A stretch of 64,000 nt of DNA, taken from assembly GCA_020284085.1 (NCBI GenBank), contig JACEVL010000826.1:124001-188000 (forward strand), given 5' to 3'. Origin of the DNA: Aporrectodea caliginosa (lineage: Eukaryota > Annelida > Clitellata > Crassiclitellata > Lumbricidae). The translations under genes were made by a program, and so were the position numbers. Positions 11,723 through 23,262 of the stretch are shown one piece after another. Below the pieces are notes generated by a model that saw only the letters and a list, made by a program, of their open reading frames with translations, did not search any database and had not been told where the DNA came from. Position 1 is the first letter of the stretch, and the number at the start of each line of letters is the position of its first letter.

Positions 11723-12046
11723 ATCACCGGGGAATTGTTTTATCATCACAGTTTCAGGTAGGCCCATTGCTTGCCCTTGCTGTTTATGGCGTCTGTGATG
11801 ATAGCTTCTGTTGCGTTTTGTCGATATCAACAACTGGAGTCAATGCTTGGATATCGCCATCAGCAGTTACCGTACTATCATTTACTTAGTACACTTCACT
11901 GCAGCCAACGATTCCAAACTCAGACATTAGAAACGGCGACATTATGAGACTCAACTTATCCAACAGCATTGCTAACCGGATCTGATGTAGGCCTATACCT
12001 TGTCGCTTGTGGCTGTCATAGCAGCCATAGGCCTAGTATCAATCAT

Positions 12047-12178
12047 CAATCGTTTATTTGTAGCCAAACAACAATAAACAATAACATTACAAATCAGATT
12101 GCACTTTTAAGTATGGATTGTTGAATACCACAAGGGAAGGCCCTGAAGGGATCAAAGATCCCGCTAAGTAGGGACACA
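12047..12178. repeat. 132-bp direct repeat, copy 1
   Basis: Identical to 12397-12530 apart from a 2-bp TA difference near the end (GCTAAGTAGGG versus GCTAAGTATAGGG). The two copies flank a reverse-transcriptase fragment. Confidence 0.85.
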
Positions 12179-12241
12179 TATCGAAAGCCTTAGCAAGGTC
12201 AAAGAAAATTCCTAAGGAGTAGGCCTATTCGTTTCTTTCAA

Positions 12242-12413
12242 TTGCAGCCGATATTCTATCCTGCATGCTCATCCCGCTTATACTTTATATTATTTGCAGA
12301 TGACACAAACGTATTCTACTCCCATAGTTCTCTGGATACCTTATTCCAAATTGTAAACGCTGAACTATCGCTTGCAGCCGATTGGTTTTGTGCCAACAAT
12401 CGTTTATTTGTAG
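12242..12413 (+). pseudogene. LINE reverse-transcriptase fragment (FADD box)
   Basis: The translation contains LYFILFADDTNVFYSHSSL followed by LFQIVNAELSLAADWFCANN. This is the catalytic (F/Y)ADD motif and following segment of a jockey/CR1-type non-LTR reverse transcriptase. Only about 55 codons remain, bounded on the right by the second copy of the 132-bp repeat. It is a remnant, not a functional gene. Confidence 0.75.
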
Positions 12414-12530
12414 CCAAACAACAATAAACAATAACATTACAAATCAGATTGCACTTTTAAGTATGGATTGTTGAATACCACAAGGGAAGGCCCTGAAGGG
12501 ATCAAAGATCCCGCTAAGTATAGGGACACA
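12397..12530. repeat. 134-bp direct repeat, copy 2
   Basis: Second copy of the 12047-12178 repeat; it begins immediately after the reverse-transcriptase fragment. Confidence 0.85.
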
Positions 12531-12539
12531 GATTATAGT

Positions 12540-14240
12540 TGGCAACTTAAGGTTAGTAGCTCCTTTTCTTGACGAAGCTTTCATTTAGCTGCATCACTCA
12601 AAGGCTTGACTACTTTTCTCACTTGGTCCACAGACAGGCCAAACAGTCAGTAGCCTATTAGTTACCTATTTTTTGTCTTCTACGAAAGTCAAAGACAATC
12701 CAAAGCGTATTCGCCAAAAAACACATAAACAATTTGCAAAGTGCTACAATAATATTTCACTAAGACTACTTTCACTACCCTCTCAAGGTACGTGGTATTC
12801 AGAATGGTATTTAGTTGGAAAGATTGGCTTGTAATAATAATTAGTCTAGTAACTTTAGATGACGTGAAGTGGGCCCAACAGCTTCAGTGACGATCCCCAA
12901 GGAACAGTGTCAGCGGTTCACATTCATGATTCACCCACATAGCTTCCTGGATCTGCAACTGTATTCAAAATCCAATCAAACTGCATGATAACTTATGACA
13001 GATCCTGGAAGGTATCGATGCAATCTTGTGCAAGGCTAATGAGAAAGCTAGCCAACAACTGGCAAGTGTGAATTTCCAGTTACCCGGTACAGGTGACTAT
13101 ATTGAATGACTGAATGGTATGCGATGCATCAGAATATTTGGCAGCGAAATTAACAAACTTACATCACCCAATCGCCTGACAGATTCAGCTACAGCAAACC
13201 AGTCACTTTATGTCTATGTAATGTAATTGTAAATCTTTGAAATTTCTCAGCACCACACAAACGCCATGTCAGGGAGACCAGCTTATTCACGACCACTAGC
13301 CTATATGAAATCATGTGCTCAACAGATTGTTCATACCCGGTGCCTTGTCAGAATCTGGGGCCTGGGGAGGTCAACATCATGCATCATAATTTATATGCAT
13401 TAGAGTGGCCCAAAATAACAAAAGTTGGAAATATTTAGCTCCACAAGGCTGCCCTTGTTACACATGAAAAGATAACCCTGTATGCAAAAATTTGGACAGA
13501 TTGAACTATGTTTAGAGGTCGCGCCTTTTGCACACTTTTACATTATATAGTATGAAGCGTAAAAAGACATGTAGGCCCCCTATCATTATGAATAGCAAGG
13601 CAGTTACTATTTTGAACGTTGAACAGCATAATAAAAATATATACCGCAGTGTTACTGCTTAGTCAGAGTGCATTAAATGCAAATAATTTGTAATGCAATA
13701 TAATTTTTTACTATGAAAGTAGTTTTCCAGTCTGCATAAATAACCGTCATTGAAGTGCCGGAAAACGCGAAAACCGCGATTATTTCATTTTGCTCTTGTC
13801 GGAAAAGAAATCATTGTGTGATGACTGGAGACAAGTTGCAGCAGGTATTGTGTCTGTGACTCATCCTTAGTTATGTGACAGAATTAACCAATTTCAACAA
13901 TTATTGGCTGAGTTCTCATCATTTTTCTTCGATTTTTGTTAGATTTTTGTTTCTTATGACCTTGAAATGACCTTGAACGACCCTGAATTTAGTATTTATA
14001 TTTTAATCAAAATATAGCTCTCATCGAGATAAATAAACAGTAAAAAGTTCATCTAAATTGGACTCCTCATTAATTTGTTGTGATAAAAAGAGTAAATCGA
14101 CAATGGAACCAAGTTCCAAAACCCAAGCATGCGGTTTTTGCGATTTCTACAAAAAAAGTGTCAAAATGGCGCGACCTCTAAACATGCTCAGATCAATTTT
14201 TTCACCACATAGTCTTCTTGTCAAGTGGAACAAGGGCAGC
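12540..14240. other. No gene seen
   Basis: I find no coding exon or bounded repeat I can defend in this stretch. Confidence 0.45.
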
Positions 14241-14249
14241 CTTGTGAGC

Positions 14250-14955
14250 AGCATGTTTCAACCTATTTCCACGTGTAAGTTTGGGCCACACTAATATGCA
14301 TGCATCTTCTTCAAGCGCTTCTTCATGTAGCTGCTGTGTATAAATTTCAAGCCACGTTTCATACATTTGTATGGTCTTTCTCCCGTCTGTAGCTTCTCGT
14401 GAACGTGCATAGATCGCTGCATTGTAAAGCAACGTCCACAGAAACTGCATCAGTCTATAGGCTACGGTTTCTCAGCGGTTTGGGTCCGCATGTGAAATTT
14501 CAAGAGCGTGGCATCGTTCGACTTCCATCCACAAACCGCGCACATGAAGGGTTTTCGCCCGTATGTGAAAACATGTGGATCTTCAGATAACTCTTGTAGG
14601 CAAATTGTTTGCTACAGACCGAACAACTGTGGTTCTTCTCGCGTTTATGCGAGGCAATGTGCAGGTTCACGAAGTATTGGTGCTTGAAAGATTTAGACAA
14701 ATTTCACAGACAATGGTCTTGGCATCGACATGGTTTTTGTAGTGAGCCTTGAGAAAGTTCTCCTTGGTATATGATTTGTTGCATTTGGCAGAGTGAAAGG
14801 GTTTGTTCTTCTTGTGTCGGTAGATGTGTTGGACGAGAACTTCGTGCGTCATGTACGATTTGGCACAGTGAGGACACATGTATGGGCTTCTCTTCTCTTC
14901 TGTCCTCCTTATGTGCTGTTTCAGTTTGACTTTGTAGGCAAACCTCTTGTTGCCA
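14250..14955 (-). pseudogene. Decayed C2H2 zinc-finger coding sequence (distal part)
   Basis: Minus-strand translation in changing frames shows successive finger remnants: KRFAYKVKLKQHI, YMCPHCAKSYMTHEVLVQH, KCNKSYTKENFLKAHYKNH, SFKHQYFVNLHIASH, CSVCSKQFAYKSYLKIHMFSH, FMCAVCGWKSNDATLLKFHM and CSFCGRCFTMQRSMHVHEK. Frames shift between fingers, zinc ligands are missing in some, and stops interrupt others. This is the far 3' part of the zinc-finger locus that begins upstream on the minus strand. The finger array here is degenerate and unlikely to be translated as one product. Confidence 0.7.
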
Positions 14956-15490
14956 GAGGCGTAGCCAGGAAACAATGGAGGGGGGTGTTCCATTGAACAT
15001 CGTCGCCGAGTATGGGGTCAGTTTGATAGTTAGCCGAAGTGCTTTGTAGTTTCCTACATTCTTTTGAGTTCTTCTATAACAGCATTGAATTTATATATTG
15101 TGTTGCATTTTATATAGAAATAACAAAACAAATGTCAAAATGTCAATATTCATAGGAAATTATTTTGAAACATGATAAAAAATAAAAAGCAGGCAATTTT
15201 AACAGGTACCAGAACATCAATTTTATAAAATATAGACCGCAACATCATCACAGATAAAAAGAAACATTACATAATCAATTTGAAGCGTCGAGCAGATTTT
15301 GAAAATCTGTTGAAAACTTCCTCTGATTTCACTTCAACTTCACGATGAACACTTAGATGTGCTAAACCAGACAATCTAACATTGGAAGTTGTAGGCCCTA
15401 TTTCTTATAATTAAGACTTTATTCATTTAAGTGTTGAAAAGCTTCTCTCAGAAGTAGCAGTATAGCTAGTACACATTACACAAAGCAGAA
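14953..15490. mobile_element. Probable insertion inside the zinc-finger remnant
   Basis: CAGAGGCGTAGCCAGG at 14955 resembles a hAT-type terminus and begins exactly where the CxxC part of a finger should be. No finger coding is visible until about 15490, where it resumes. I could not find the opposite terminus or a target duplication, so the boundaries are approximate. Confidence 0.35.
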
Positions 15491-16404
15491 CTTTGAAATT
15501 TGGGAAACCCTTCAGTGCATGCTATGTAATGTATGCATCTATAACTGAAGCAGGTCTATCATCTGGAAGCACATTCAGCCATCTCGCCCTCCATACATCT
15601 AGTTCCATCGAATCTGCAACAAGTTTTTGCAGATGCAACACTGAAAGGCTCTGTTGTCGCGGTAGAGTTTCAGGTGCGTCCGCAGTTGCGATCCTTTGTC
15701 GAAACACTAGTCGCACTCCACGCACTTAATAACCTCGTTAATGCTCAGTTTGTATGCATCACGAGCGGATAGCGATATCCTCTTCCACACTTGTTGCAGA
15801 TGTACGTTTTAGATCCGGTGTGGATCAGCTGGTGCACCTCCACGATGTGCTTGCTCGTGAACTGCTTGCCACAGATGTCGCACTTGAACTGCCTCCGGCC
15901 ATCCGTGCGCCACTGTGCTGTCGGTAGTAGCGCTGTCTCAGACTGGCCTCGCAATTGAAGCCATCAGGACATTCAACACACCTGAATGGCACCAAGGCAG
16001 GTGTTCATCAAAAGACTGTACATCTCCAAACCATGTCTGACAATGGCGCAGTACTGGCCTTTGGTGTTGACGTGAACCTGTAAGTGGACTTCTAGAGACG
16101 CTTTCTTTACAAAGATTTGCTTGCAATGAGAACAATGAAAAGTGAAAACCAGTGCAGTGCATTATTTTCATCTTCATGACGTCTTCTGGAGTGCCGTGTC
16201 AAGCATTTCTCGTATAGGAACGTTCGGCCACAAATTTCACAGTAAAACATTGGGGTTTTAGTCTGCACTTTGGCAACATGTTGTTTCAGCTGAGCCTCAT
16301 TTGAGTCACTGCAGCAAAAGACACATGACAGATGTTTATTAAATGCAGAGAAGCTTCTGAATTTCTGTTGGCACCAGTTGCAGCAGCAGAGCTTTGTTTA
16401 ATTC
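15490..16404 (-). pseudogene. Decayed C2H2 zinc-finger coding sequence (proximal part)
   Basis: Minus-strand reading gives, in at least four frame segments, CCNWCQQKFRSFSAFNKHL, FYCEICGRTFLYEKCLTRH, FHCSHCKQIFVKKASLEVH, a degenerate finger with FGDVQSFDEH, FRCVECPDGFNCEASLRQR, FKCDICGKQFTSKHIVEVH and YICNKCGRGYRY. A further finger KCVECD-stop-CFDKGSQLRTHL carries an in-frame TAG. Single-base frame changes could be assembly errors, but that internal stop argues for true decay. This stretch continues directly from the intact exon ending at 16563 and would once have extended that protein. Confidence 0.75.
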
Positions 16405-16562
16405 TCTACTTTCCGGAGCATCCTTTAAAGAAAAACTCCTCTGTCGTTTTATTTTAATTTTACACCTAACCATCTCCTCTTTACTGACAGAATTTTCAAC
16501 AATTTTTGTTTTTCTCTCAACTCCAGTACCTTTTGTCTTTCTGTCAATCGCAGCACATTTTG

Positions 16563-18841
16563 TTATTTGTCAACAGCAGAAAATTTTGTTTTTCTGCCAA
16601 CCTTCAATGCCCATGGGACCTTCCTTGATCGTTTAACATGATTATTTCTCTTCAGTTCCTGTTTCCAGTTCTCTAAATTCCATTCCTCATCACTACTCTC
16701 GTCTTCATTGTAAAGATCATTGTCCGAGACACAATCATCATTGTCACAATCAGGCATCTTCAGATGCTCCGGAGATTTATCCTTTGGCAAGATTAATGTT
16801 TCAAAGTCTTGTTTTGCTCTGAATTTACCTGCATTATTTTTAGCATAGAACATTTTCTTAGACGAAGAACACTGAAATATGGATGATTTATTCAAAGCAG
16901 CTCGAATTTTTATCCTGTCGTTAAAACTTTTTTCTCCGTTTCCAAGTTTTGCCCTACAGACAGAGTACTGGTGACGATTTAACTGCAAGACCGATTTGAA
17001 ACTTCTACCACATCTCTCACAGGAGATCTGGTCAACATCAGCATGAGCCAGTAGATGCTCAGCACAATTTGCCTTTTTGTCAAAAGTTTCGTCACAGTTA
17101 TCACACCCATACAGTTTTGTCAGATGACAGTCAAATACATGATTCCAGAGAGTCATTATGGTCGTGAATGATTCACGACATTTGCCACACCCAAAACGAT
17201 TGCACAGCTTGTTAGATATACATGGACTGTGCATTTCCAGCTGACCGATTGACTGAAATTTTGCGCCACACCATTCACAGCAAAAGAGTTCCAAGAAGCC
17301 CAGGTTATCTGCAGCTATTTTCTCTTCAAGAGAATCAATCCAAAGAAGACAGAGGTTGTTTGCAAAATCTTTTCCTCTAATAGTTTCACCATTTACAATT
17401 TTCTTCGACAGAGATACACTACGCATCTCAGCAGAAGCATCCTGTAGCCTCTTCATTCGTTTATCTGTTTCCAAACGATCTTTGTGGACTGTACCTTGTG
17501 TTTCACCTATTCCTTGACCTATTGTTCTAACACTCCTGCTTTCAAGTGGTTCAGACTCTTTTCCATCAACAGTGTGATTCTCAGCAGTTTCTTCTTCTGT
17601 CTCTTTTCTTTTCTCTTTCTCCTCCATCTGTGTCAGCATTACGTTTTCCACCACTTTGACCGATCTGCCATATATGCACGATGAAGAAGCTGGTGAAACT
17701 TCAGAGCTGTTTAGATTTTCTCCTTTGCAGTGTGATTCTAAATGAGTCCTGTATTCAGAGTCAGTAAAAAAGTGAGTTCTGCAGCTTCTACAGTAGAAAG
17801 GCGATTGATGAACCTGTTTCACATGCCCGATTAATTGGTGGGCCGTACCAAAACACTTTCGACAAACCTTGCACCGATGACGCCTCTTCATCTTTGACCT
17901 TTGACCCCGATTTTCATAGCTGACGTCTAGGCATGTTGTTACCTGGTTTTTCTTTACCACAAAACTGCTTCTTAAAGTCTCCTTATGGTGATTACTTTGA
18001 GGCAAATGACCATCAGATGGTTTCTCTTGGCAGTTCTTTTGAGGCTCCATTTCACTTGTTTCCGCAGTGTCTTGTTTATGCCTCTGTTTTACTGTTGACA
18101 TCTCAGACAGTTCTGAATTCATTTTACTATGACTTACAACATCAGTTGTGTGTCCATCTGTAACAAATGACGTCTCAGATAAAGGCAGCAAATGTTTTTT
18201 CTGAATGTACATATTCAGAGCAACACAATCGTCAAAATTCTTGTCGCTAAGATGATATGGATGCAATCGTTCTGTCTCAGATGTGTGATGACGGGTCTTG
18301 CACTTGTTTTTCTCAATTTTAATTTGGTGATTTGTAACCTCTGTTAATTTACCAGGCTTTATCATTGAGGTCAATGATCTGTCTCGATCAAGTTTGCTTC
18401 TCTGTCCAATGTTCCTCGTTTTGGCTAAAGACCTTGTGCAGAGTCTTTTTCTAGATAGGCGGACTTCCAAAATATTACTGCTGCACTTTCTTCTAGTTTC
18501 ACAGAGTTTTCTAGAAGAATCCTTGCAGAGTTCAGATGGTTTGCTAGAAATTCTCATATCGTACCTATTTCTTTCAGAGGCTTTTTTGCATTTCCTAGTA
18601 CGACTGTGAGAAGTTTGGTGAGGCACATTCACCCAAGTGCCAGTTGTTTCAGTAACACTGGAATCACCAGGTGGTTGTTCTTTAGTAAGTTTTATTCTTA
18701 TTACCATATCCTGTGATGTCTTCATTATACAACGATAGAATTCTGTCGGCTGTGTCACTTCATGCAAAGTCTTTGCAGCAGTTATTTCTTCATCTGGCGT
18801 TTTGTCTTTAATTTTTACAGGTGAACCTGCACAGGTTTCAT
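16563..18841 (-). CDS. Zinc-finger gene, exon 4 (six C2H2 fingers)
   Basis: The acceptor TGTATTTCAG ends at 18842 and the exon starts with AT completing a GAT codon. Fingers visible are CKVCRKCFGTAHQLIGHVKQ, CRSCRTHFFTDSEYRTHLES, CEWCGAKFQSIGQLEMH, CGKCRESFTTIMTLWNHVF, CDNCDETFDKKANCAEHLLA and CERCGRSFKSVLQLNRH. The third and sixth lack a standard final histidine. The stop falls in AAATAACAAAA. Beyond it, one base out of frame, protein-like sequence continues (repeating RKTK motifs), which suggests an indel created this terminus. Confidence 0.85.
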
Positions 18842-21800
18842 CTGAAATACAGAGCACATAGGTGAATAAGATTCAGATTCACTTTGACCCAGAAGAACTT
18901 TTTTCTCCTTCTACATGTTAATAACAATATTCATTTATTCAATTCAAACAGACAAACCACATTATGATTACATGAAATAGTAGGAATGCATGATAATAAG
19001 TTAAAAAAGAGTCGATTATATAACTGTATGGCAGCCTGTTAGGCGCCGATCCATCCTCCTGCTGTTCATTTTATCAACGCCCCTAGGGAGTGGAAGGTTG
19101 AGTCAACCTTAAGGGGCTAGCGAATATCGAACCCACGTCCTTCTCTTCTTCATGCCTGTGTATTACCATTCAACCATCATCTCACCCCGGTTAAGCTCGG
19201 CTATAAGAACATTCCACAGTTCCAATTCAGACAATGCCTCCATCACATCCTAACTGTTGATAAAGTACTTGCCTGGTAAATAACAAAGGGAAACAAAAGT
19301 GTTGTTCTGTCAACAGTCAGGATGTGACGGAGGCATTGAATTCATTCAGATTATTTACATCGCACTCCATCAGGATCTTATACATGTTGTAAGTAGCTTG
19401 GTTTGTATGAGTTGCTTGTTTTCCCTGTGCTATTTACCAAGCATCATTCTATCAAATTGATCAGATGATGTCAAACCAAACACATCAATAAAATACCAGG
19501 CAAACATTAGATTTATGCACAACGCATAAGCCAGTGCAATACACCTATATAATGGGCATATGCATGTATGTATGAATGTATGTATGAATGAATGAATGTA
19601 TGAATGAATGAATGTATGAATGAATGAATGCGTGATGACAGATTCTCATACACTCCACATGATCAAGTAACACACAACATTTTAATTAACCTTACAACAT
19701 TTACACTGGTGCTGAACACCTTCGAGACGTTATACAGGTGTTCATTTGTGTTACATCTTGAGGGTGCTGTTTGATAAGAAGATTATAACCATTGATGAAG
19801 AACGAGCAGAGGGATATGCAACTCCTTTAACCTGAAAACGTGAGGAAAATTGAGGGGTCAGTTATCACAGTTGGAGCAGTTAGTTTGAAATTGAGCACAT
19901 TTGGGCTATATGTCATACAACTTATACTAGACAGAAGACCCAGTATCTCCATTAAAATTGGGGAGGGTCTGAGACATTGAGATATGTCCTAACAAATGCA
20001 CAAATTTAGTCAGCAGGGTCTGAGGATGGAACTTTAGAACCAAATGCATTTGGCCAAAATAAAACAGCCCAGGTACTGAATGCAAGAAATCAGCCAGGAA
20101 AATGCTCATTATTGTATGAAACATGTATTCGTTGACAGAGCAAAGTCAAGAGTCCCAATCAGATGAGGTACAATTAACAAGGTCCATGGTCTTGGCCTCA
20201 GGGAGGGTCCAGACCCAAGGACCCTCCAGAGAGGCACAGCACTGAAATCAAGTACAGTTTTACCGGACGATGATGCTCCATAATTTATTGAAACATGTTG
20301 CACATAATGCTACATACCTGATGTCAATGATTTCATGGCAAAACATTTCCCATTCACATCCACTCGTTTTAATTTCACTACAGGACTCATGAGAAGTTTG
20401 TCCAGTTCCTTTCCTTGTAGCAGTCTCTTCATATTTTTGTCTGTTCGAAATACCAGGTTTTTCAACAGCTGCTTAGTTCCTGCTTTTGTACCACAATCTG
20501 CTGCACATCGTCCCTTAGGTACTTTGAGGTGTAGTACTTGTGTAGAATACTGCTTCACTGCGCCCCGTTGTTTCATGCCACTGTTTATGACATGATGTTC
20601 CACAGCACGTGGTCTAACAGGCACTGCTTTTTGTTGATCTCTGATTTTACCTCCATAAACGAGATCTGTATAAGCAAGTATCTCGAGATTTTCACTACTT
20701 GCAGATGTATTATGCAAACCAAGTACCGGTACTTGGTTAACTGTTTCTTCCTTATGACATCCTCGTACGAAGCGCTTCCTTGCTATTTCTCTCATTTCCT
20801 TTTTGTTACCAATCTCACTACGTTCTAGATTGTGTGGAATTAATAGGTTCAGTTTTTCAACTGCAGGAGCTAAACCATTTCTATGTTGTTCTTCAACTGC
20901 ACACTGTGACTTTTTAACTGACCTAAGTCGGAGAATTTTTTTGAATTCAGGCTGACTGACGTTACCGAAATGCGTGTTGTAAGGCTGATTTGTCGATAGC
21001 ATAATGCCATTCTTCAATTTGACGTTATTGGATTGGTATTTCTTCGCAAGTTTCTTGCAGTACATTTGTTCTCTGCTCAGCTCTTCCTTCAGTTTCGTCA
21101 GTTCTTTCCAGAGGTCCTCAAAATTAGATTTTGTTAGTTCTGTTATAAAAAGGTAAACACAGAATTAAACAGTATCTTGCCATTGATATATCTGTAAATA
21201 CATCCATCATGCACTGACATTAAATTTGCAAAATACTGAAGAATCTACCATCGTAAAGCACCATGCATATTGTGTGTGTAATCTTATGATGGATAGATTT
21301 TTACTGTGTTTATTAATTAAAACATGTAGCCATAATGAAACCCCTCCAGGTACCCGAGTAAATAAACCAGGAACACAATTCTCCACTCTGGTAACAGGTG
21401 CTCCCAACTTGACGGCTAATTCAGGGCGTGTTCATATCGTACAATTCCTTGTTTTGTTTTACATTAAAAGCTCTACATCCTCATTGAATCAGTTCAGGTC
21501 TCATTTCCTTACTTATAATGTGAACCAAATCAGCTTTTATTAGCATTTGGTTGGGAAAAGTCCACCTCTTCAAGAATTCCTTCCCTAATCCATCCAATCT
21601 TGCCTTTCCACACTTTCTGATCTTCAACAAAACTTGCCATAGCAGCTCCTCTGCCTCATCCCTTTGGTCTCTCTGGCAATCGGACTCGGATCTTCCTTTC
21701 ACATCTCTTGACAACCCCTCTGACATGATGCAGCACTCATAAATGAGTTGGTGCCCTGCGCCTGGCTTTAGTGCAGTGCTTTAGAAGTTTGGATTTTACA

Positions 21801-23262
21801 ATTACGATAAAGATTTCTTAAGTGATCTGTTCTAAGATGTGTATTTTTTTGAGCTAGATGAAACTTACCAGCTACATATGAATGATTGTAAAGATACCTG
21901 GGGATGAGAGATCTCTTCTTTGGTTTGCTAATTCATCACTAAAATGAAAATAATGTAAAGATAAGATAGCCTAACAGGTTCATTTCTTCCGCAATTCAAC
22001 GAATGCACGCTTCCTTTTTTAACTGACCAACAAGAATAATTTAGGAATAATGATAACACTCGTGATGATAAGTTGTTAACAGTTGTGCTTCAGTTAATGT
22101 TAGTACTGTTATTTCCACACTACCTCAGCCTACTACATGTACCATGCAGAGATGCAGCCTAAGAAAATTAAATCATTTTCTCAGTTTATATTACATGTTT
22201 AATCCTAAACTTATTGCAAAACTGTCAACTGGCAGTTATCCTGCCAACTCTGCATCAGCCTGTCAACTTGGAAGTTAGCCTGCCAACTCTGCAAGGGCCT
22301 GCCAACTTGGAAGTTAGCCTGCCAACTCTGCAAGAGCCTGCCAACTTGGAAGTTAGCCTGTCAACTCTGCAAGGGCCTGCCAACTTGGAAGTTAGCCTGC
22401 CAACTCTGCATCAGCCTGTCAACTTGGAAGTTAGCCTGCCAACTCTGCAACTTGGAAGTTAGCCTGCCAACTTGGAAGTTAGCCTGCCAACTCTGCAAGG
22501 GCCTGCCAACTTGGAAGTTAGCCTATCAACTCTGCAAGGGCCTGCCAACTTGGAAGTTAGCCTGCCAACTCTGCAAGGGCCTGCCAACTTGGAAGTTAGC
22601 CTGCCAACTCTGCAAGGGCCTGCCAACTTGGAAGTTAGCCTGCCAACTCTGCAAGAGCCTGCCAACTTGGAAGTTAGCCTGTCAACTTGGCAGGCTAATG
22701 CAAACAATTATCTCATATGTTTCATGATCTTCACCATTTGATAAATTTAGGAATTGAAGTCATGGGGCTGAGGAGTGATACTATCATCTGATGTGTAATG
22801 TAACAACAATTGGGAATGTATGATCAGGTCTCCAAGGTTATGGCCCTAAATCCAACCCAAGTCTGCCTGCTACAGTATAATATTTACATTATGCATGTAA
22901 CATATCTGCATAAAAATTTAAAAAATCAGCACAGAAAACATCACTTGCTATAAAACAAGAATTGTGTTTTGACAATTGTTGTAATTTTTTTAATCTGTTA
23001 ATACCTATAAATGTTTGCAGATTTCATTGACATATCCAATTTGGTTAATATTTGCATGTTTGCCAGCACTCTATGAGCGAAACAGCTTATCTAACTAGAG
23101 TAATAAAATGTATGTATATGTATTAATAATAATGAGTTATGACAATAACATAACCAGTATCCGATTTGATTGTAGCCTAAGACCACATAGGCCTAGCCTA
23201 ATATCTATGCAAAACTCTTACCGGTCAAGATCAGTGTTCTCAATCTTTATCAGTTGCTCCAT
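16563..23262 (-). CDS. C2H2 zinc-finger protein gene, four-exon model
   Basis: Model on the minus strand: exon 1 23262-23222 (ATG), exon 2 21938-21898, exon 3 21139-20318, exon 4 18841-16563 (TAA). All junctions are GT-AG and phases match (2, 1, 1), giving about 1060 residues. The N-terminal part has a short coiled coil (residues ~33-62, LWKELTKLKEELSREQ). A long basic/serine-rich region follows, then two C2H2 fingers at ~622-673, four more at ~820-927, and an acidic C-terminus (DNDLYNEDESSDEEWN). C2H2 fingers bind nucleic acid, so a nuclear DNA-binding role is inferred; no target can be read. Exons 1 and 2 are short and are the weakest part of the model. The reading frame stops early relative to an older, longer finger array (see 14250-16404). 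Confidence 0.7.
19040..19195 (-). mobile_element. tRNA-derived SINE in intron 3 of the zinc-finger gene
   Basis: Minus strand shows a pol III box B-like GGTTCGATATTCG region, preceded by a box A-like GGTTGAATGG. It is followed by a body with AAGGTTGACTCAACCTTCCA. A second copy in the same orientation lies at 26370-26505. Confidence 0.55.
19562..19632. repeat. (ATGA/ATGT)n tetranucleotide repeat
   Basis: Interrupted GAATGAATGTAT repeats, about 70 bp. Confidence 0.8.
20318..21139 (-). CDS. Zinc-finger gene, exon 3 (coiled coil)
   Basis: The acceptor TTTTTATAACAG and donor ACATCAG-GTATGT bound an 822-nt open exon with phase 1 at both ends. It opens with LTKSNFEDLWKELTKLKEEL, a short amphipathic coiled coil, followed by basic low-complexity sequence. 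The coiled-coil start resembles the plus-strand exon at 34307-34549 (FYKEFMYELVKLKQDLERER), which supports paralogy of the two genes. Confidence 0.75.
21540..21815 (+). repeat. Dispersed repeat (GTGCTTTAGAAGTTTGG family), longer copy
   Basis: It includes GGCAATCGGACTCGGATCTT, CACTCATAAATGAGTTGGTG and GTGCTTTAGAAGTTTGG in that order. The related copies at 51885-52050 and 54885-55045 (minus) keep the order. It lies between exons 2 and 3 of the zinc-finger gene. Confidence 0.55.
21898..21938 (-). CDS. Zinc-finger gene, exon 2 (predicted)
   Basis: A 41-nt exon between a strong acceptor (CATTATTTTCATTTTAG) and donor CCCCAG-GTATCT. It starts in phase 2 and ends in phase 1, as does the equivalent small exon of the plus-strand paralogue. 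It encodes DELANQRRDLSSP. A transcript would be needed to confirm it. Confidence 0.45.
22214..22697. repeat. 39-bp minisatellite, about a dozen units
   Basis: Each unit alternates CTGCCAACTCTGCAAGGGC and CTGCCAACTTGGAAGTTAGC, two related half-units. At 39 bp the unit keeps frame, so 13-residue repeats (for example PTLQGPANLEVSL) are open on several frames. It lies in the long first intron of the zinc-finger gene model and has no splice junctions, so I treat it as non-coding. Confidence 0.85.
23222..23262 (-). CDS. Zinc-finger gene, exon 1 (predicted start)
   Basis: ATG at 23262-23260 opens MEQLIKIENTDLD and ends at donor GACCG-GTAAGA in phase 2, which joins in frame to the 21938-21898 exon. 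The short length makes this tentative. Confidence 0.4.
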
